Below are positions 53,281 through 62,348 of a DNA stretch of 64,000 bases, piece by piece. Each line of letters starts with the position of its first letter. Positions within the stretch are counted from its first letter, which is position 1. The stretch spans positions 15,438,001-15,502,000 of the forward strand of contig JBHGNT010000008.1 of assembly GCA_043228905.1 (NCBI GenBank), read 5' to 3'. The notes under the pieces were generated by a model. That model saw only the letters and a list, made by a program, of their open reading frames with translations, was not told the origin of the DNA and did no database searches. The DNA is from Azolla caroliniana. Its lineage: Eukaryota; Polypodiophyta. The position numbers and the translations under genes were made by a program.

Positions 53281-56200
53281 GTCTTCCTCCAAATTAGCAG
53301 GCAAACTCCGCTCCGAGGTTTCAAGTGTTGTTTTGCCTGTGCCGTCTCCGACGTCCGATTGAACTGGCTGCCTTTTCGCATCTTGCTGCTCCGACTCTGC
53401 TTCTACCGGTAGTACCGGTGTTTCTTCTGTATCCTGTCCGGGTCTGTCCTGCTCTACCTCCGTTCCGTTCCCGGTATCGCTTTCTCCGGTTTCCACTGGT
53501 TGTGTCCTTTCCTCCCCGGATTCGGTACTTCTCTGTCTCCACTCTGCATCATCCCCGGCATCAACCTGCTCTTGCTCCGGAAGTTCTTCCTCGGGTAATT
53601 CTTGTCGGGGTGCATTGTTGGTTGGGTCCTCTTCAGCCGGTCGCTCGCCCTCACTAATGGAGATCGGCGTTGTGTGGCCCTCGGCTTCCTGTCGCAGTCG
53701 CTCCTTCTCGTACCCTTCCAATTCTAGTTGGGTTTCGAGCTGCCCGTCATCCAACCTCTCTACTAACCCTCGGATTTCCTTGAGATGCTCTTCTGCTAGA
53801 GCATAGAAATCCTCCGACAATTCTTCCCGGATGTTGACGATACTTTCTTCGTCCATTTTATAGAACCCATCTCCGGTTTTCTTCCGATTCTCTGCATCAG
53901 CTCGGAGTGTCTGCAGTTCAGCTGCCTGTTGTGCCCATTCCTTCCAGAGTTTCTCCGTGCTTTCATTTATGCTGGCCTGAGCTCGGGTACTCCAGCTTGA
54001 CATGATGAACTTAATTCGGTCAACCCCTGCTTTAGCCTGTTCCGCAGCTGCTTGTTTTTCCCTCCTTATCCGTTTGATGATGTCCGCCATTAACTGAGTT
54101 TGAGCTTCAGAGTCGACTTTTTGCTTGTCACAGGTACTCCGCCATTTGTTGATTTCGAAAGTCAACTTCACTTTCTCCTCATTCCTGCTCTTCGTCAGCT
54201 CCCCTACTTTCTGCCGAAGTACTTCCATCTCTTTTCTTTGTTCCGACGTCAAGGTCTTCTCCACCGACACTTCCTTCCTTGCTTTGGACAATTCCAAGCG
54301 GTTTTCCTTGAGCTGCTCTTTCAGCTTCTCTAACTGTCGGTCGTACGATGCTGCCTGATTCTTGATGTCCGACGTGGCCTGTTTATAATCCTTACACAGT
54401 CGGTCGAATTCCTCCGTCTTCTGTTTTAGGCGTCGGTTCGCCTGATCTCGCAACCGATCATCCCGGTCCTTTTGTTGTCGGAGTTCCTCTCGCAACCGCT
54501 CGATTTCTTGCTCCATTCGTCGGCGCAGCCTATCTTTCTCCTTTTGCAGTGTCCCGTTTTCTTCTTGTAGTCGGTCATTGGTGGCTTTGCTTCGGCGAAG
54601 GCCTTCCTCCATTCGCCGTCTGTCGTCTTCTACCAACTGCCGCTGCTCTCTTTCGTTATTTCTCAATGCCTCCTGAGCCTGTAATTCTTCTTTCAAAGTT
54701 GCTATTAACTTCTCGGTCTCAGGGCCGGTTTGCAAGGCCTTCTCTGTTTCTGGTTCGGCTTGCTTTTCTGATGTCCCGACCGGCTCGGTGCCATCTTGTG
54801 CTTGTCGGCTGCCTTCTTTTGCCTGTGCTAGCTCTTCTTGCAGCTCATGTAATTGTGCCCGGAGCATGACCATATCCTTAGTCGTCGTCCTAGTCACTTC
54901 TTCTCTTTGCTCCTCCTCTTTCTCCATCTGGTCTGCTACTCCCGACAACTGCCCTGACACCCACCTTAGCCACTGTGCCTTTGTTCTGCCTTCGTTGGTG
55001 TTAGCAGGCGTACCTAGCTCCGACTGTTTTTCCGGCCTCTTCCCTTGCTCCGGTGCTTGTTCCTTCCTTGGTTCTTCGAACTCCGCCGCCGTCGGTTCCG
55101 GTACTGCCGTCTTTGGTGCAGACGAACCTTCATCCTGTGTCGCTTCTGTTCCGGTTACTGGTTCTTCCGCCCGTTGTTGAGTTCCGACCGCTGTTGGGGT
55201 CGGTCTTGTCGCCCGTTTCTCCTTTCCTTGCCTGGGTGGTAGTATTAACATCGGTTCGGATGACTCTTCCTCTGTTTCGGCGTCCTCCGTCGCTGCGACT
55301 ATCGGTTCCTTTACTGGTACCGGTTCCGATTCGAGCGTTACTGGTTCGGTATCGGTTTGCCTCTTGCTGGTTTTCTTCGCCAGCTTCTCCTTGCCTTTCT
55401 CCGCCTTTTTCTTCTTCGTGGTCGGTTGCTGTTGCTGTTTCTGTGGCTGTCGTGATGGGCCTTCCTCCCGTTGCTGTCGGGAGGAGTCTTCTTCCCGCGG
55501 TTGTCGAGATGAGCCTTCTTTCCGCGGCTGTTCTTCTTCCTGTGTCCATCCTGGAGTGTGTTTCTCTAGGATTCGTCGGCGTTTCATGGTTTGCTTCGGG
55601 GTAGTCTCCTGCCGACTTCTTTGCTTGTGCTTGATGGGGGACACCGGTGGGACCAACACTGTTAACCATTGGGATATTCCGGACCATGGCTTCTTCCCTT
55701 CCACCAAGTGCTTGATCGCCTCTTGCAGTCCTTCGGTGATGAAGTGGAGCCAGTTCACCTGCAGGCCTTCGAATGTCGCGGCGACGATCGCTGCTCGGTA
55801 TTTGGCTATGGCTGCCGGACGAGGGTTCACGAACCCATACTCCATCAGGGCGCGGGCCACCTCTCCGAACAGCCGGTTCTCTCCGCCCTGTGTGCGATAC
55901 GCCTTGCTGCTGAGGGAATATTCGCCGAAATACTCGAAGAATATTTGGCTCGAGGGTAGCTCTATTGTTTGAAGTCCTCCCTCCGAAATCCCTGTGAGTG
56001 CTTGTACCGCTCCTTCAGTGACCTCTGCTAAGTCCACCGCTGTTGCCGCCTGCTCTGGTTCCTTGTGTGGTGGAGCGTCAGCGACCCGCAGCAGCCCTCC
56101 TAATCCGTTCTCTGTCAGCCATTGGCGCGCTCCTTCCGACAGTGCCATCGCTTCTTCTTCCTCTGCTGCTGCCTGTGGTCTGAGGTCGGGGTGTGGGTGT

Positions 56201-56385
56201 TCTGCGCGTCGGATCTCGCTGTCTCGAGCCTGCGTTTGCTTGTGGGAAAATTCGTAAAAAGTGAACCCTTCTCCGGTTCTTCCTTTATATAGTGGCGTTT
56301 CCCTGGAGCCGCCTTTTCCTCTTTTTCGCGCGTGCGTATCTTCTGCCATAATTAGCATCTTACTTTTTAATTTCGGCGTCTGCAC
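53278..56385 (-). CDS. long coiled-coil ORF in the envelope position of the gypsy element
   Basis: An uninterrupted frame of 1035 codons lies in sense orientation between pol and the 3' LTR. The likely start is the ATG at 56148 (MALSEGARQW; 956 aa): it is the first ATG after a TATA box (56282-56291) and has purine -3 and G +4. Residues ~1-170 from that start form a compact, mixed domain (FFEYFGEYSLSSKAYRTQ, NRLFGEVARALMEYGF, YRAAIVAATFEGLQVNWLHF, KPWSGISQWL) that I do not recognise. A long basic/acidic disordered region follows, then coiled coils over roughly residues 400-760 (LRAQLHELQEELAQ, LQEENGTLQKEKDRLRRRMEQ). No transmembrane segment or signal peptide is visible, so it is not a usual envelope glycoprotein. 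Extra ORFs here are known in Tat/Athila-type elements; their function is unknown. Full openness suggests recent selection. Confidence 0.8.
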   Translation of the reverse strand: MQTPKLKSKMLIMAEDTHARKRGKGGSRETPLYKGRTGEGFTFYEFSHKQTQARDSEIRRAEHPHPDLRPQAAAEEEEAMALSEGARQWLTENGLGGLLRVADAPPHKEPEQAATAVDLAEVTEGAVQALTGISEGGLQTIELPSSQIFFEYFGEYSLSSKAYRTQGGENRLFGEVARALMEYGFVNPRPAAIAKYRAAIVAATFEGLQVNWLHFITEGLQEAIKHLVEGKKPWSGISQWLTVLVPPVSPIKHKQRSRQETTPKQTMKRRRILEKHTPGWTQEEEQPRKEGSSRQPREEDSSRQQREEGPSRQPQKQQQQPTTKKKKAEKGKEKLAKKTSKRQTDTEPVTLESEPVPVKEPIVAATEDAETEEESSEPMLILPPRQGKEKRATRPTPTAVGTQQRAEEPVTGTEATQDEGSSAPKTAVPEPTAAEFEEPRKEQAPEQGKRPEKQSELGTPANTNEGRTKAQWLRWVSGQLSGVADQMEKEEEQREEVTRTTTKDMVMLRAQLHELQEELAQAKEGSRQAQDGTEPVGTSEKQAEPETEKALQTGPETEKLIATLKEELQAQEALRNNEREQRQLVEDDRRRMEEGLRRSKATNDRLQEENGTLQKEKDRLRRRMEQEIERLREELRQQKDRDDRLRDQANRRLKQKTEEFDRLCKDYKQATSDIKNQAASYDRQLEKLKEQLKENRLELSKARKEVSVEKTLTSEQRKEMEVLRQKVGELTKSRNEEKVKLTFEINKWRSTCDKQKVDSEAQTQLMADIIKRIRREKQAAAEQAKAGVDRIKFIMSSWSTRAQASINESTEKLWKEWAQQAAELQTLRADAENRKKTGDGFYKMDEESIVNIREELSEDFYALAEEHLKEIRGLVERLDDGQLETQLELEGYEKERLRQEAEGHTTPISISEGERPAEEDPTNNAPRQELPEEELPEQEQVDAGDDAEWRQRSTESGEERTQPVETGESDTGNGTEVEQDRPGQDTEETPVLPVEAESEQQDAKRQPVQSDVGDGTGKTTLETSERSLPANLEED
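56282..56291 (-). promoter_or_regulatory. internal TATA box before the envelope-position ORF
   Basis: Minus-strand tatataaagg. Transcription would start near 56255, and no ATG occurs until 56148, the proposed start codon. A second TATA-like word (tatttaaag, ~56582-56590) lies further upstream. Suggests a separate transcript for this ORF. Confidence 0.5.
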
Positions 56386-56691
56386 GTCCTCTGCCTCGAA
56401 TAGTATGTCCTATTCTTGGCGCCTGCGCATGCTCTGTCATGAATAGCATGTCTGTCCTTTGCTGCCGCGTGTCATGCCTGCGCTTCTTTGCCGCGTGTGT
56501 CGAGTCTCCTACGTGTCTGTCATTATGACTCCTTACTTGACGCGCGTTTTAATCCTGTACCTTGGCCCCCCCCGTTCTGTGCTTTAAATAGCTCGTGCAC
56601 CCGTGTGACGGTTGTAACTACCTCCTTCATCATTACCATGATTTTCTTGATCCTCTTGTCTTGACTTTTCTACCCGTAGCTCCACGTCATT

Positions 56692-56733
56692 CTTTTTTTT
56701 TTTTCTTTTCTTTTTTTTTTTTTTTTTTTTTTT
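56692..56733 (-). repeat. poly-purine/poly-A tract after gypsy pol
   Basis: A ~42-bp almost pure A tract on the minus strand (with a few G) begins about 25 nt after the pol stop. It could be an internal polypurine tract or leftover of a sequence acquired between pol and the 3' ORF. Confidence 0.7.
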
Positions 56734-56757
56734 AATCTATTATAATCATATGCCGCA

Positions 56758-56943
56758 TCATTGTTCGGTTCCCCCCGATGTGTTCGGGTCGGTGCGCACA
56801 GTTGTCGGTTCCTCGTCGTTGTTACGCTTCGGTGTCGGTTCGTCGCCATTCGGGTTTTCCGGGTCTTGCTTGAAGGGGTTAGCTGGCATGTGCCCCTTAT
56901 ACGGTTTTAGGCGAAACCCATTTGCCCATTTGCCCACAACTTC
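56758..56943 (-). CDS. C-terminal end of gypsy Pol, continuing after the nested copia
   Basis: The frame continues directly from the integrase end at 62349 (QLGTLSGE) across the copia and one copy of its ACTTC duplication: VVGKWANGFRLKPYKGH...TSGGTEQ then TGA at 56758-56760. The match of frame on both sides shows that the copia interrupted an otherwise open pol about 60 codons before its end. Confidence 0.8.
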   Translation of the reverse strand, partial: EVVGKWANGFRLKPYKGHMPANPFKQDPENPNGDEPTPKRNNDEEPTTVRTDPNTSGGTEQ

Positions 56944-57585
56944 TGTTGGGCAACGACCCTTCTATTAACCTTCACCACTCGGCCACAACCGAGTAATCAC
57001 GAATCAATGGAGCAGAAAATGGAAATACAAAGATTAGAGAGGACACACGATTTATCGTGGAAAACCCTGTACGGGAAAAAACCACGGGAGTACAAGACTC
57101 CAAACCAACACTATGCACAGAAAGGTATACAATGGCGAGCTGCAAGACGACGACCTTGAGCTCGCTGTCCTCGCCACAGGCGGCGGAAATACACAGAGGC
57201 GTCGTCCTCTTCCTCTCTCGCGCTCTATCTCTCTCTCTCTCTCACGGCTGCTCTCTCTTCACTCCTCTAGAGTGGAAAAACAGAAAAATGAATAGCAACA
57301 GTAAAACTGTTTGCCCTAAGTCATATTTATACACATATGACTTTGGGGCTATTTACAACTATAGCCTCAAGGGCCCTTGGCAAACATATTCACAGATATG
57401 TCCCCGCATCCGGATCTCTCTCCGGGTACATTCGGCATCCGGCTCCGTAGCCGGGGTCTTCATCATCCGGATCCGAAACCGGGTCTTCGTCATCCGGTTC
57501 CAATACCGGGTACTCCTCATTCGGGTCTTCATTCCCGATTCCCGGACATCTGATCATCCCATCCGGAGGGACCGTAATCCCTACA
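56944..57585 (-). repeat. 3' LTR of the intact copia (642 bp)
   Basis: On the minus strand TGTAGGGATTACGG...GCCCAACA. TATA box gtataaatatg at about 57326-57336. The (CT)n block at ~57220-57245 lies in U5. Open frames on the plus strand (57057-57755) are LTR by-products. Confidence 0.97.
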
Positions 57586-57597
57586 AACTCCCCCTTC
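57586..57597 (-). other. polypurine tract of the intact copia
   Basis: Minus-strand gaagggggagtt adjacent to the LTR; it overlaps the pol stop codon by two bases. Confidence 0.9.
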
Positions 57598-60500
57598 ACT
57601 TCGGCATGGGATGTCTTTCCAGTCCGACCCTCTTCCGGCACGCTTCCAGCTTGTCGGGTGTGAGCACTTTGGTCAGCATATCTGACCCGTTCTCGTCCGT
57701 GTGGATCTTCGTCAGCACGAACTCCTGGTCTTCTATCCTTTCCCGGATCCAATGATATCTTCGCTGGATGTGCTTCGTCCGGGAGTGATAGGCCGCATTC
57801 TTCGCAAGGTGGATGGCACTCTGACTGTCGCAGTAGAGTCGGTACTCCTCCTGCTGGATACCGAGCTCTCTAATGAAGTCCTTCATCCATATTATTTCCT
57901 TGCCGGCTTCAACAGCCGCCATGTACTCCGCCTCCGTGGTTGACAACGCAACCGTCTTCTGCAGCCTCGACTGCCATGAAACAGCCCCCCCTGCATACGT
58001 CATCACATACCCTGATGTGGACCGGCTGGTATCTGCATCAGCCGACATATCCGAATCGGTGAAGCCGTCGAGTTCGGGCTTACCGGAGCCGAATCGGAGG
58101 CACACGTTTGTCGTGCCCTTCAGGTATCGGAGTATCCACTTGACCGCGTTCCAGTGCTCTTTGCCGGGATTGCTCATGTACCGGCTCACCACTCCGACTG
58201 CATATCCTATGTCCGGTCGGGTACACACCATCGCGTACATCAAGCTCCCGACGGCAGAGGCATATGGTACTTTCATCATGTCCTCCTTCTCAGCCTTTGT
58301 CTTGGGGCTTTGCTTGCTGGACAGCTTGCAGTTTGCCGGGAGGGTTGATCCGACCGGTCTAGCTTCCGACATGTTGAACCGGTGAAGCACCTTTGTCACG
58401 TACTTCTCCTGTGACAGCCACAACTGCTTCTTCTTCCGGTCCCGGATGATGTGCATCCCTAGTATTTGCCTCGCCGGACCCAGGTCCTTCATTGAGAAGG
58501 TTCGATGAAGAGCCTTCTTCAGCATCCGTATCTTGACCTGGTCTCGTCCGACGATCAACATGTCGTCCACGTACAGGAGGAGTATTAGAAAGTCTCCTCC
58601 TTCGAACTTCTTCACAAACACGCAGTGGTCAGACTGCGTTTTGAGGTACCCTTCGTCGGTCATGAAGGAGTCGAACTTCCGGTACCATTGCCGGGGAGCC
58701 TGTTTCAGTCCGTAAAGGCTCTTCTTCAACCGGCATACCAGGTGCTCCTTCCCTTTCTTCTCGAATCCTTCCGGTTGATGCATGTAGATCTCTTCATCGA
58801 GGTCACCGTGAAGGAATGCCGTCTTCACGTCCATCTGTTCTATTTCGAGGTCCATGCTTGCCGCTATGCTCAGCACCGTCCGGATGGAGGTCATCTTCAC
58901 TACCGGGGCAAATATCTCGTCGAAGTCGACGCCCTTCTTCTGCTGAAACCCCTTCACCACGATCCTGGCTTTGTATCTCGGGGGGTTTCCGGCATCTCCC
59001 GGTTTCAGCTTGAACACCCACTTGTTTCGAAGTGCCCGCTTTCCTTTCGGCAACTCCACAAGTTCATATGTGTGGTTCTCATGCAGGGAATCCATCTCGT
59101 CCTGCATGGCACTCAACCACCTGCGGCTCTGGGTGTCATGTTTCGCTTCTTCAAAGCTCTCCGGCTCCCCCTCGTCGGTTAGCAGCACGTGCTCTGGTTC
59201 CGGAAATCTCCGGGGGGCCCTTCTCTCTCTTAGAGGGTATCTCCGTTCAGGAGCTTCGGTAACCGGTTCTTCCGATTCTTCTTCTTCATCCGAATCCAGT
59301 TCGGGATCGGGGCCGGTTCCGGTATCGTTTTCATCTTCTTCGGCCGGTTCTGTTTCTTCATCGTCTTCGGCCGGATCCTCGAGTGCTAACCGGTCCCTTG
59401 CCGGTCGGGACTGCTCCTCGTAGAGTTGATCCTCACCGGTCGACTTGGAGCTCTTAATCTTCTTCTCCGACTCCCAGTCGGCGAGTGTCTTGTCCTCCAT
59501 GAAGATGATGTCTCGACTCCTGAATATCTTCTTGTCGACCGGGTCCCATACTCGGTAGCCGAACTCATCGTCGCCGTAACCGAGGAATATGCATGGCCGG
59601 GTCTTTGGATCTAGCTTTCCTCTCCGGTCCTTTGCCACATGCACGTATGCGAGACACCCGAACACCTTCAGATGCCGGTAGGACACTTCCTTACCGGTCC
59701 ACACTTTCTGCGGCGTGTCTCCGTCCAAAGGTACTGAGGGTGATCTGTTTATCACGTATGTCGCCGTCGACATTGCCTCAGCCCAAAACCCCTTGGGTAA
59801 TTTCGCATGTGCCAGCATACTCCGGACCCTCTCCATTATGGTCCGGTTCATCCTCTCGGCCAGCCCGTTCAGTTCCGGCGTCTTCGGCACAGTAAACTCG
59901 AGTCGGATTCCCTTCGAGCGACAGTACTCCTGGAACTGCCCCCGGTATTCCCCTCCGTTATCCGCTCGTATCGCTTTCAGCTTCTTGCCGGATTCCCTTT
60001 CCACTCTCGCGTGGAGTTCTTTGAAGACGGACAACACTTGGTCCTTTGTCTTCAGCGGTGCCGTCCACAGCTTCCGGCTATGGTCATCAATGAATGTTAC
60101 GAAGTACTGGGCTCCGCCATGTGACTTCGTTTCTACCTGACACACATCAGTGTGCACCAACTCCAATGGTGCGCTACGTCTCGTCGGTGGCCTTGAGTGG
60201 AAGGAGGTTCGGTTCTGCTTACCGGCCAGGCAGTCGGTGCACTTCTCCAGGTGCACATGCTTCACTGGAATGAGGTTGTCTTCTGCAAGCCTCTTCATCC
60301 CCTTCTTACTCATGTGGCACAGTCTCTTGTGCCACAGCTCACCGGCAGTGTCGGCTGCTACGTTCAGCTCTTCCGGACATAACCGGGCATTCATCAGGTA
60401 CAGTGTGTTGACTTTCCGAGCCCGAGCCACTATCAAGCTCCCCTTGCTGAACTTCATCACGCCGTTCCGGATGCTACCTGTGTAGCCTTCATCGTCTAGC

Positions 60501-61672
60501 CTCCCGGCCGAAATCAGGTTCAATCGAACCTCCGGAACGTGTCGAACATCCTTCAGCAGCATTTTGCATCCGATCGGGGTTGTCAACCACACGTCTCCTA
60601 TGCCGGCAATCCGGCACGTACCTTCATTTCCCATCCGAACACAGCCATGCACACCGGCTGTGTAGGATGAGAAGTATCTTCTCTCCGGGGTCAGGTGGAA
60701 CGATGCTCCGGAATCGACCACCCAGGTCGTCTCATCGCCGGCAATGTTTAGTTCACCTTCTTCGGTGATGAGCATGATCTCCTCTTCACTTGCCGCGAGT
60801 GCCGTCGTTCCTTTCCGGTCCTGCCCTCGCCGATCCGGACCTCTCCGGTCCGTGGCTCCCCGGTATGCACCGTTTCTCTCCGGTGACTTCTTCGAATCAG
60901 TGTCGTCGGCTCCGTTGTCTTTTCGGTAATGCCGACAATTCTTTCGGAAGTGCCCCGGCTTCCCACAGTGGAAGCATGTGGGCCTTCCTCTTGACTGCGA
61001 CCGGGTCCCCGACTTCTCCCGTCTTTGCGGACTCCGGTTCCATTGTCTTCCCCGATCCGATTCGGTAAGCAGCGCCTTCGGGTCGGAGGCCGGTTCTTTA
61101 TCTCTCCGACGCGCTTCTTCGTTCAAAATACTTGTCTTTACCGTTTGTAGAGACAAGTTATCTTCGGTGCAGGAGGTGCTGAGAGTCACTACCAAGTTCT
61201 CCCAGCTGTCCGGCAATGTACACATCAGGATGATGGCTTGCATTGCATCCTCCAACGGGAACTTGATCGCCGCAAGCTGGTTCACGAATCCCATGAACGT
61301 GCTTACGTGTTCCACCATACTCTCGCCGTCCCGGTACTTGAGATTCACTATCTTCCTCATCAGGGAGGTCCGGTTCAACGCATTCTTCCTCTCATAGAGG
61401 CCCGACAGCTTCTTCCACATTTCGTATGCGTTGGTGTCATTCGCCACATGTTGTAGGACGCTTACATCGACATATTGTCGGATCGTCGCTACGGCTTTCC
61501 GGTTCAGGAGCTTCCACTCCGACTCAAGTACCCCTTTCGGTATTTCCGACCTGTCAATCGGTTCGTACAGGTCCCGAACAATCAGAAGGTCCTCCATCTT
61601 GATCTTCCAGTCGGCGTAATTCTGTGCATTCAGCACCATCATCATCGGCTGCCCGCTGCCGCCGCCTTCCAT
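57596..61672 (-). CDS. intact copia Gag-Pol polyprotein (1358 aa)
   Basis: Start ATG at 61672 (MEGGGSGQP) is the first ATG after the primer-binding site; the frame is also open upstream into the LTR. Domains: gag (UBN2 type, ~15-190), CCHC knuckle CFHCGKPGHFRKNC (233-246), protease VVDSGASFH (Asp320), pre-integrase HKRLCHMS and CTDCLAGKQ, integrase with the D,D35E triad at Asp509, Asp571 and Glu606, acidic linker (~770-815), RT with MDVKTAFLHGDL and YVDD (1034-1037), and RNase H to the end (ALSTTEAEYMA, YCDSQSA, RTKHI). All key residues are present and there is no stop or frameshift. Sequence resembles the TNT1/Tork branch. The polyprotein makes particles, copies the RNA to DNA and integrates it. 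Confidence 0.97.
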   Translation of the reverse strand: MEGGGSGQPMMMVLNAQNYADWKIKMEDLLIVRDLYEPIDRSEIPKGVLESEWKLLNRKAVATIRQYVDVSVLQHVANDTNAYEMWKKLSGLYERKNALNRTSLMRKIVNLKYRDGESMVEHVSTFMGFVNQLAAIKFPLEDAMQAIILMCTLPDSWENLVVTLSTSCTEDNLSLQTVKTSILNEEARRRDKEPASDPKALLTESDRGRQWNRSPQRREKSGTRSQSRGRPTCFHCGKPGHFRKNCRHYRKDNGADDTDSKKSPERNGAYRGATDRRGPDRRGQDRKGTTALAASEEEIMLITEEGELNIAGDETTWVVDSGASFHLTPERRYFSSYTAGVHGCVRMGNEGTCRIAGIGDVWLTTPIGCKMLLKDVRHVPEVRLNLISAGRLDDEGYTGSIRNGVMKFSKGSLIVARARKVNTLYLMNARLCPEELNVAADTAGELWHKRLCHMSKKGMKRLAEDNLIPVKHVHLEKCTDCLAGKQNRTSFHSRPPTRRSAPLELVHTDVCQVETKSHGGAQYFVTFIDDHSRKLWTAPLKTKDQVLSVFKELHARVERESGKKLKAIRADNGGEYRGQFQEYCRSKGIRLEFTVPKTPELNGLAERMNRTIMERVRSMLAHAKLPKGFWAEAMSTATYVINRSPSVPLDGDTPQKVWTGKEVSYRHLKVFGCLAYVHVAKDRRGKLDPKTRPCIFLGYGDDEFGYRVWDPVDKKIFRSRDIIFMEDKTLADWESEKKIKSSKSTGEDQLYEEQSRPARDRLALEDPAEDDEETEPAEEDENDTGTGPDPELDSDEEEESEEPVTEAPERRYPLRERRAPRRFPEPEHVLLTDEGEPESFEEAKHDTQSRRWLSAMQDEMDSLHENHTYELVELPKGKRALRNKWVFKLKPGDAGNPPRYKARIVVKGFQQKKGVDFDEIFAPVVKMTSIRTVLSIAASMDLEIEQMDVKTAFLHGDLDEEIYMHQPEGFEKKGKEHLVCRLKKSLYGLKQAPRQWYRKFDSFMTDEGYLKTQSDHCVFVKKFEGGDFLILLLYVDDMLIVGRDQVKIRMLKKALHRTFSMKDLGPARQILGMHIIRDRKKKQLWLSQEKYVTKVLHRFNMSEARPVGSTLPANCKLSSKQSPKTKAEKEDMMKVPYASAVGSLMYAMVCTRPDIGYAVGVVSRYMSNPGKEHWNAVKWILRYLKGTTNVCLRFGSGKPELDGFTDSDMSADADTSRSTSGYVMTYAGGAVSWQSRLQKTVALSTTEAEYMAAVEAGKEIIWMKDFIRELGIQQEEYRLYCDSQSAIHLAKNAAYHSRTKHIQRRYHWIRERIEDQEFVLTKIHTDENGSDMLTKVLTPDKLEACRKRVGLERHPMPK

Positions 61673-61686
61673 TTTCTGCAACAGTC

Positions 61687-61698
61687 GCTCTGATACCA
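61687..61698 (-). other. primer-binding site of the intact copia
   Basis: Minus-strand tggtatcagagc, a perfect match to the initiator methionine tRNA 3' end complement, three bases after the 5' LTR. Confidence 0.95.
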
Positions 61699-61701
61699 GA
61701 T

Positions 61702-62343
61702 TGTTGGGCAACGACCCTTCTATTAACCTTCACCACTCGGCCACAACCGAGTAATCACGAATCAATGGAGCAGAAAATGGAAATACAAAGATTAGAGAGG
61801 ACACACGATTTATCGTGGAAAACCCTGTACGGGAAAAAACCACGGGAGTACAAGACTCCAAACCAACACTATGCACAGAAAGGTATACAATGGCGAGCTG
61901 CAAGACGACGACCTTGAGCTCGCTGTCCTCGCCACAGGCGGCGGAAATACACAGAGGCGTCGTCCTCTTCCTCTCTCGCGCTCTATCTCTCTCTCTCTCT
62001 CACGGCTGCTCTCTCTTCACTCCTCTAGAGTGGAAAAACAGAAAAATGAATAGCAACAGTAAAACTGTTTGCCCTAAGTCATATTTATACACATATGACT
62101 TTGGGGCTATTTACAACTATAGCCTCAAGGGCCCTTGGCAAACATATTCACAGATATGTCCCCGCATCCGGATCTCTCTCCGGGTACATTCGGCATCCGG
62201 CTCCGTAGCCGGGGTCTTCATCATCCGGATCCGAAACCGGGTCTTCGTCATCCGGTTCCAATACCGGGTACTCCTCATTCGGGTCTTCATTCCCGATTCC
62301 CGGACATCTGATCATCCCATCCGGAGGGACCGTAATCCCTACA
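61702..62343 (-). repeat. 5' LTR of the intact copia (642 bp)
   Basis: Apparently identical to 56944-57585, same TATA box (plus-strand ~62084-62094) and CT block. The gypsy pol frame reads by accident some way into this LTR. Confidence 0.97.
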
Positions 62344-62348
62344 ACTTC

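Larger units (their letters stand above)
56944..62343 (-). mobile_element. intact Ty1/copia element (5400 bp), very recent insertion
   Basis: Two 642-bp LTRs appear identical base for base by eye, the polyprotein ORF is uninterrupted, primer site and polypurine tract are perfect, and the duplication ACTTC is present at 56939-56943 and 62344-62348. All features of an autonomous, recently transposed element. It is inserted in the pol end of the surrounding gypsy. Confidence 0.97.

Noticed and set aside
55053-55972. Long plus-strand ORFs (183 and 202 codons)
   Set aside because: Antisense shadows of the 1035-codon minus-strand ORF.
57057-57755. 232-codon plus-strand ORF, repeated at 61815-62354
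   Set aside because: Lies in the two copia LTRs, antisense to the element; identical because the LTRs are identical.
62148-62348. Extension of the gypsy pol ORF into the copia LTR (GITVPPDGM... tail)
   Set aside because: Accidental read-through into the inserted LTR; the true pol end is at 56758-56943.
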